Assembly: GCA_038212215.1 (NCBI GenBank)
Contig: JBBQUT010000046.1
Coordinates: 1-27,084, forward strand
Length of the DNA: 27,084 nucleotides
DNA from: JALZAI01 sp038212215
Lineage (GTDB): Bacteria > Actinomycetota > Actinomycetes > Mycobacteriales > Jatrophihabitantaceae
Reading direction: 5' to 3'
The stretch's first letter is position 1, and every line of letters starts with the position of its first letter. The translations under genes and the position numbers were made by a program. This document shows, piece by piece, positions 24,872 through 27,084 of the stretch. A model generated the notes under the pieces. The model made no database searches and was not told the DNA's origin. It saw nothing but the letters and a program-made list of their open reading frames with translations.

Positions 24872-25686
24872 CCGCGCCGATGGGAGGGACAGCGGCACCT
24901 GCATCGCTTGGAAGGCCAAGCGCGCGGGTGCTGGTGGTCGCGCCGACATACGAAGAGGCGGAAAACATCGAAAAGTTCCTCCGCCTGGTTCGCAAGGCTG
25001 TTCCCGAGGCCGACATTCTCGTTGTCGACGACAACAGCAGCGACGGCACCCCCGAGATCGCGGCAGAGGTGGCGCGCGAACTCGGATGCATAGAGCTTCT
25101 GCACCGGCCGCGTAAGCAGGGCTTGGGCGTGGCGTACCGAGCCGGCCTCGCGCTCGGGATCGAGCGCGGGTACGACCGTCTGGTGCAGATCGACGTGGAC
25201 CTGTCACACGACCCGGCGGTACTCCCCGCCCTGTTGGAAGAGCTGGACCGTGGTGCCGACCTTGCGATTGGCTCGCGGTATGTGGAAGGTGGCTCGATCT
25301 CTCACTGGCCGTGGGTTCGCCGCGTTCTGTCCCGCTACGGGAACCGCTACGCGGCGATCATGCTCGGGATGAGCGTTCGTGACGCGACATCGGGCTATCG
25401 AGCGTACGAGGCCGACGCGCTGAAAGCAGCCTCCTACGCAGAGACGCGCGCGAAGGGGTTCGGTTTCCAGATCGAGACCGTCTATCGCATCTGGCGGTGC
25501 GGCGGCGTGATCGTGGAGCACCCAATCGTGTTCGCCGATCGGGTGAGCGGCTGTTCGAAGTTGACTGCTTTCGTGTGCTCGGAGGAGCTGCTCCTCGTCA
25601 CCGCGTGGGGTGTGCGCGACTTCGTGACCGGCCGCCGCTGGCGTAGGCGGCCACGGCTCCGAGGACGTACCCGGGCAGCCCGCTGA
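24868..25686 (+). CDS. GT2 polyprenyl-phosphate sugar synthase (DPM1/Ppm1-like)
   Basis: This GT-A enzyme of 272 residues has VLVVAPTYEEAENIEKFLRL (about 22-41), ILVVDDNSSDGTPEIA with the UDP/GDP-binding aspartates, QGLGVAYRAGLALG, QIDVDLSHDP (about 107-116), AIGSRYVEGGSI and DATSGYRAY. These are the signatures of dolichol/polyprenyl-phosphate mannose synthase relatives, which make a lipid-phosphate sugar donor for GT-C enzymes outside the membrane. The usual DAD is DVD here, and the late motif reads FADRVSGCSKL where relatives have an FxxRxxGxSK form. There is no membrane domain. Its GTG start overlaps the GT4 stop, so the two are coupled. It could supply the donor for the GT-C-like and AftD-like proteins (inference). 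Confidence 0.9.
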   Translation: MTAPMGGTAAPASLGRPSARVLVVAPTYEEAENIEKFLRLVRKAVPEADILVVDDNSSDGTPEIAAEVARELGCIELLHRPRKQGLGVAYRAGLALGIERGYDRLVQIDVDLSHDPAVLPALLEELDRGADLAIGSRYVEGGSISHWPWVRRVLSRYGNRYAAIMLGMSVRDATSGYRAYEADALKAASYAETRAKGFGFQIETVYRIWRCGGVIVEHPIVFADRVSGCSKLTAFVCSEELLLVTAWGVRDFVTGRRWRRRPRLRGRTRAAR

Positions 25687-25717
25687 TCACGGTGTGGGGT
25701 GTCTAAACGCGACGTGG

Positions 25718-26015
25718 TCATGCTGGAGGGCGGTATTCGTGGATGAGGCCGCCGAGTTGGTCTTGTCGTCGGACGGCGGGGGGATGTTTGAGTCGAAGTT
25801 CGAGTGATGTCGGACGGGCTCTCGGGTTTGGTGGTTGGAGTTCGAGGCTGCGATGTGAGCGGTGACCGTTGTAATGGGCAACGTAGGTTCCCAGGACGGC
25901 TTCGAGGTGGCGCCGTCCGAAGATGAGGATCCAGTCGAGGCATTCGCGTCGGATGGTGCCGATCCAGCGTTCGGCGTAGGCGTTGGCCTGGGGCGCGCGA
26001 ACCGGGGTCTGACTG
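25718..26015 (-). mobile_element. Transposase 3' fragment (rve/DDE integrase core)
   Basis: The minus strand encodes about 98 residues of a transposase C-terminus: TPVRAPQANAYAERWIGTIR (carrying the catalytic Glu region), ECLDWILIFGRRHLEAVL, YVAHYNGHRSHRSLELQPP and the final QDQLGGLIHEYRPPA before the TGA. This is the rve core seen in IS3/IS481-like actinobacterial elements. The 5' two thirds are missing; upstream the frame runs into antisense of a tRNA-like segment (GWRDSNPRP), so the apparent 152-residue frame is chimeric. The true 3' end of the gene is kept. It marks an old insertion beside the tRNA fragment. Confidence 0.85.
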
Positions 26016-26061
26016 CACGCACGTGCGCTTCCGGCTACTGGCGTGCACGCGCTGCCATGAG

Positions 26062-26116
26062 AGAGGTCGGTCTGGGGGACCAAAGGTCGCGGGTTCGAGT
26101 CCCGCCAGCCCGACCA
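26062..26116 (+). tRNA. tRNA-Pro(GGG)-like 3' portion, probably truncated
   Basis: A canonical T arm, GCGGG-TTCGAGT-CCCGC, lies at 26089-26105, followed by a 3' acceptor strand CAGCCCG, discriminator A and an encoded CCA (26114-26116). Upstream is an anticodon-like arm with loop CTGGGGG (26072-26078), which would read Pro with anticodon GGG, but its stem has a C-A mismatch. The expected 5' acceptor strand CGGGCTG was not found; the best upstream candidate (CCGGCTA at 26031) has two mismatches and the D arm is poor. It is therefore probably a 3' half, as left at attachment sites of tRNA-targeting elements or by the adjacent transposase fragment. Confidence 0.55.
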
Positions 26117-26133
26117 CGAATGGGCCACCCCAG

Positions 26134-26179
26134 CGTTTGTGCAAAAGGGGTGTCTATAGGAACCACTTTTGCACAAACG
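26134..26179. repeat. 17-bp hairpin downstream of the tRNA-like segment
   Basis: CGTTTGTGCAAAAGGGG (26134-26150) and CCACTTTTGCACAAACG (26163-26179) pair at 16 of 17 positions around a 12-base loop. No T-run follows on either strand. The right arm and the following bases form the direct repeat that also opens the window. It may be a transcription stop for the tRNA, a palindromic repeat element or part of an attachment site. Confidence 0.85.
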
Positions 26180-26188
26180 GCCGAGGCG
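26155..26188. repeat. 34-bp direct repeat, right copy
   Basis: Identical over 34 bases to positions 1-34, in the same orientation, and diverging immediately afterwards. It starts in the loop of the hairpin at 26134-26179 and lies 39 bases after the CCA end of the tRNA-like segment. Together the two copies bracket the glycan genes. Confidence 0.85.
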
Positions 26189-26337
26189 TCAACCGACCGC
26201 CTAGTCCGGCCCGATCCGGCCTGGTTCGGTGCTGTCCGTGACCATCGTGTGACCAAGGCCAGATCCGGGCGCAACGCGAGCGCCTGGCCGACCAGCTCGC
26301 CGGCGGGCTGTACGCGCCGTGACGCAACGCCGCCACG

Positions 26338-26790
26338 TTATTCGCCTTGCGGGGACAGTCTGAACTGACATTCCGCGGGGCTGTGCGCGAACTCCAGACA
26401 CTGCGTGCACCCACCGAGTTGGAGGTTGTCGGGGCCGTAGGTCACCGAGATCGGACCGTTACCGTTATCGGGGTGGACGGTCGCTGCACCGTTCTGTCCG
26501 CTTCCCGAGAAACTGAACTCGGGCGCGGTCTGACCATCTTGGGCCAGGAAGTACACCTCGCCAGTTCAGCGTGGCGTCGGGTTGGCGTGTGACAGAGATG
26601 TAGTAGTGCGGTGTGCCGGACTGTCCGTTGACATAGATTCCGTTTGCTGGCTCGACTACCGCCGTTGGTGGTGGTGGTGGTGTCGTGGTGGCCGGGATCG
26701 TTGTGCTCGGTGGAAGGGTGGACGCTGTCGTGGGTGCAACGGTCGGCGCGGAGGTCACCGGTGAGGCAACCCCGGCGGGCGCGTGTACGC
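26338..26790 (-). pseudogene. Pro/Thr-rich secreted protein, frameshifted and lacking a signal peptide
   Basis: On the minus strand a Ser/Thr/Pro linker (APTTASTLPPSTTIPATTTP, then a PPPPP run from a GGT repeat) leads into a compact domain: GIYVNGQSGTPHYYISVTR, then PDATLNW. An extra base at about 26560 shifts the frame. The next frame continues EVYFLAQDGQTAPEFSFSG, PISVTYGPDNLQLGGC and ends FRLSPQGE with TAA at 26338-26340. No signal peptide or start is visible before the linker, where the divergent ion-channel gene begins. The family was not recognised; an exported domain is likely. The single-base change might be a sequencing error, but the missing N-terminus supports decay. Confidence 0.6.
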
Positions 26791-26815
26791 GCGCAGGGCG
26801 GAGGGAGACTCCGCG

Positions 26816-27084
26816 GTGATACGAGAAGAATTGTCGAGGCTCGTCACGCGTGAGGAACGGCACCGGCGGCTGCTCGCGCGCCTGCTGCTTGCGTTCGGAC
26901 TGTCGATTGTGGTCTTCGCCGCCGGCACCGTGCTCATATGGGCACTTGAGAGCGGGCAGAAAGGCGGGGATATTCACGGATTCGGTGATGCAGCCTTCTT
27001 CTCCGCCGTGCAATTGCTGACCGTTTCGTCGCAGATGAAGAACCCGCTGACGTCGGCCGGCAAGATTGTCGATGTCGGCCTGGA
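26816..27084 (+). CDS. Two-helix ion-channel-like protein, 5' part (cut by window end)
   Basis: A GTG at 26816, eight bases after GAGGGAG (26801-26807), opens a frame that stays open to the window end (89 complete codons). It has an Arg-rich cytoplasmic start (RLVTREERHRRLLARLLLAF), a first membrane helix (about 27-44), then GDAAFFSAVQLLTVSSQMKN and PLTSAGKIVDVGL. This helix / pore-loop / second-helix layout resembles two-helix potassium channels of the ion_trans_2 type. The filter-like position reads LLTVSSQMKNP, not TVGYG, as in an actinobacterial subgroup. Ion selectivity cannot be deduced. It lies outside the repeat-bounded glycan segment and may belong to the ordinary chromosome. Confidence 0.8.
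   Translation, partial: MIREELSRLVTREERHRRLLARLLLAFGLSIVVFAAGTVLIWALESGQKGGDIHGFGDAAFFSAVQLLTVSSQMKNPLTSAGKIVDVGL

Noticed and set aside
26665..26685. GGT triplet run as a regulatory repeat
   Set aside because: It encodes a poly-Pro linker on the minus strand of the secreted-protein remnant and needs no other explanation.
1..27084. CRISPR array, prophage genes or integrase
   Set aside because: No regularly spaced repeats and no phage structural or recombinase motifs were seen; only transposase fragments are present.

Overview
The window is high-GC, codon-biased DNA typical of an actinobacterium (Actinomycetota); nothing in it fixes the genus. The clues are GTG/TTG starts, an AftD-type (DUF3367) arabinofuranosyltransferase homologue, a Ppm1/DPM1-like GT2 enzyme, lipobox lipoproteins, an LPxTG-type surface protein and actinobacterial insertion-sequence fragments. 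It reads as an accessory cell-envelope glycan locus that has been heavily rearranged.

Layout. 1-400: one copy of a 34-bp repeat, then no clear gene. 408-2629 (+): membrane-anchored concanavalin-like protein and an acyltransferase-3 membrane enzyme. 2576-3322: two truncated genes fused head to head, a sulfotransferase 3' end (-) and a methyltransferase 3' half (+). 3371-4903 (+): lipoprotein sulfatase. 4943-7081 (-): SAM methyltransferase and a DUF4185-like lipoprotein. 7082-8506: perfect hairpin, small DUF2061 membrane protein, secreted-protein fragment, IS481-type transposase fragment. 8728-10662 (-): acyltransferase-3/SGNH O-acyltransferase. 10950-11672 (+): broken IS1380 transposase fused to a methyltransferase 3' remnant. 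11762-14381 (-): LPFTG surface protein and a multi-spanning GT-C-like protein. 14560-14845 (+): remnant of a GT4 glycosyltransferase. 14868-19756 (+): AftD-like protein, coupled small membrane protein, methyltransferase. 19927-22997 (-): sulfotransferase, broken FkbM methyltransferase, Wzx-like flippase. 23040-23510 (-): internally deleted copy of the GT-C-like gene. 23588-25686 (+): coupled GT4 and GT2 enzymes. 25718-26188: transposase 3' fragment, tRNA-Pro-like 3' portion, hairpin and the second copy of the 34-bp repeat. 26338-27084: frameshifted Pro/Thr-rich secreted protein remnant (-) and the start of an ion-channel gene (+), cut by the window end.

How the genes fit together (inference). 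The GT2 enzyme could make polyprenyl-phosphate sugar donors. The GT4 enzyme would extend a lipid-linked glycan inside the cell, the flippase would export it, and the AftD-like and GT-C-like membrane proteins would add sugars outside. Methyltransferases, acyltransferases and a sulfotransferase would decorate it. The exported sulfatase could remove sulfate again.

The most striking feature is not one gene but the mosaic pattern. At least five gene families occur both as an intact copy and as one or more remnants in the same 27 kb. Two copies of a divergent pair (GT-C-like <- -> GT4) have lost opposite members. Remnants are also read antisense as the 3' ends of live genes. This looks like repeated segmental duplication followed by decay, flanked by a repeat and a tRNA fragment.
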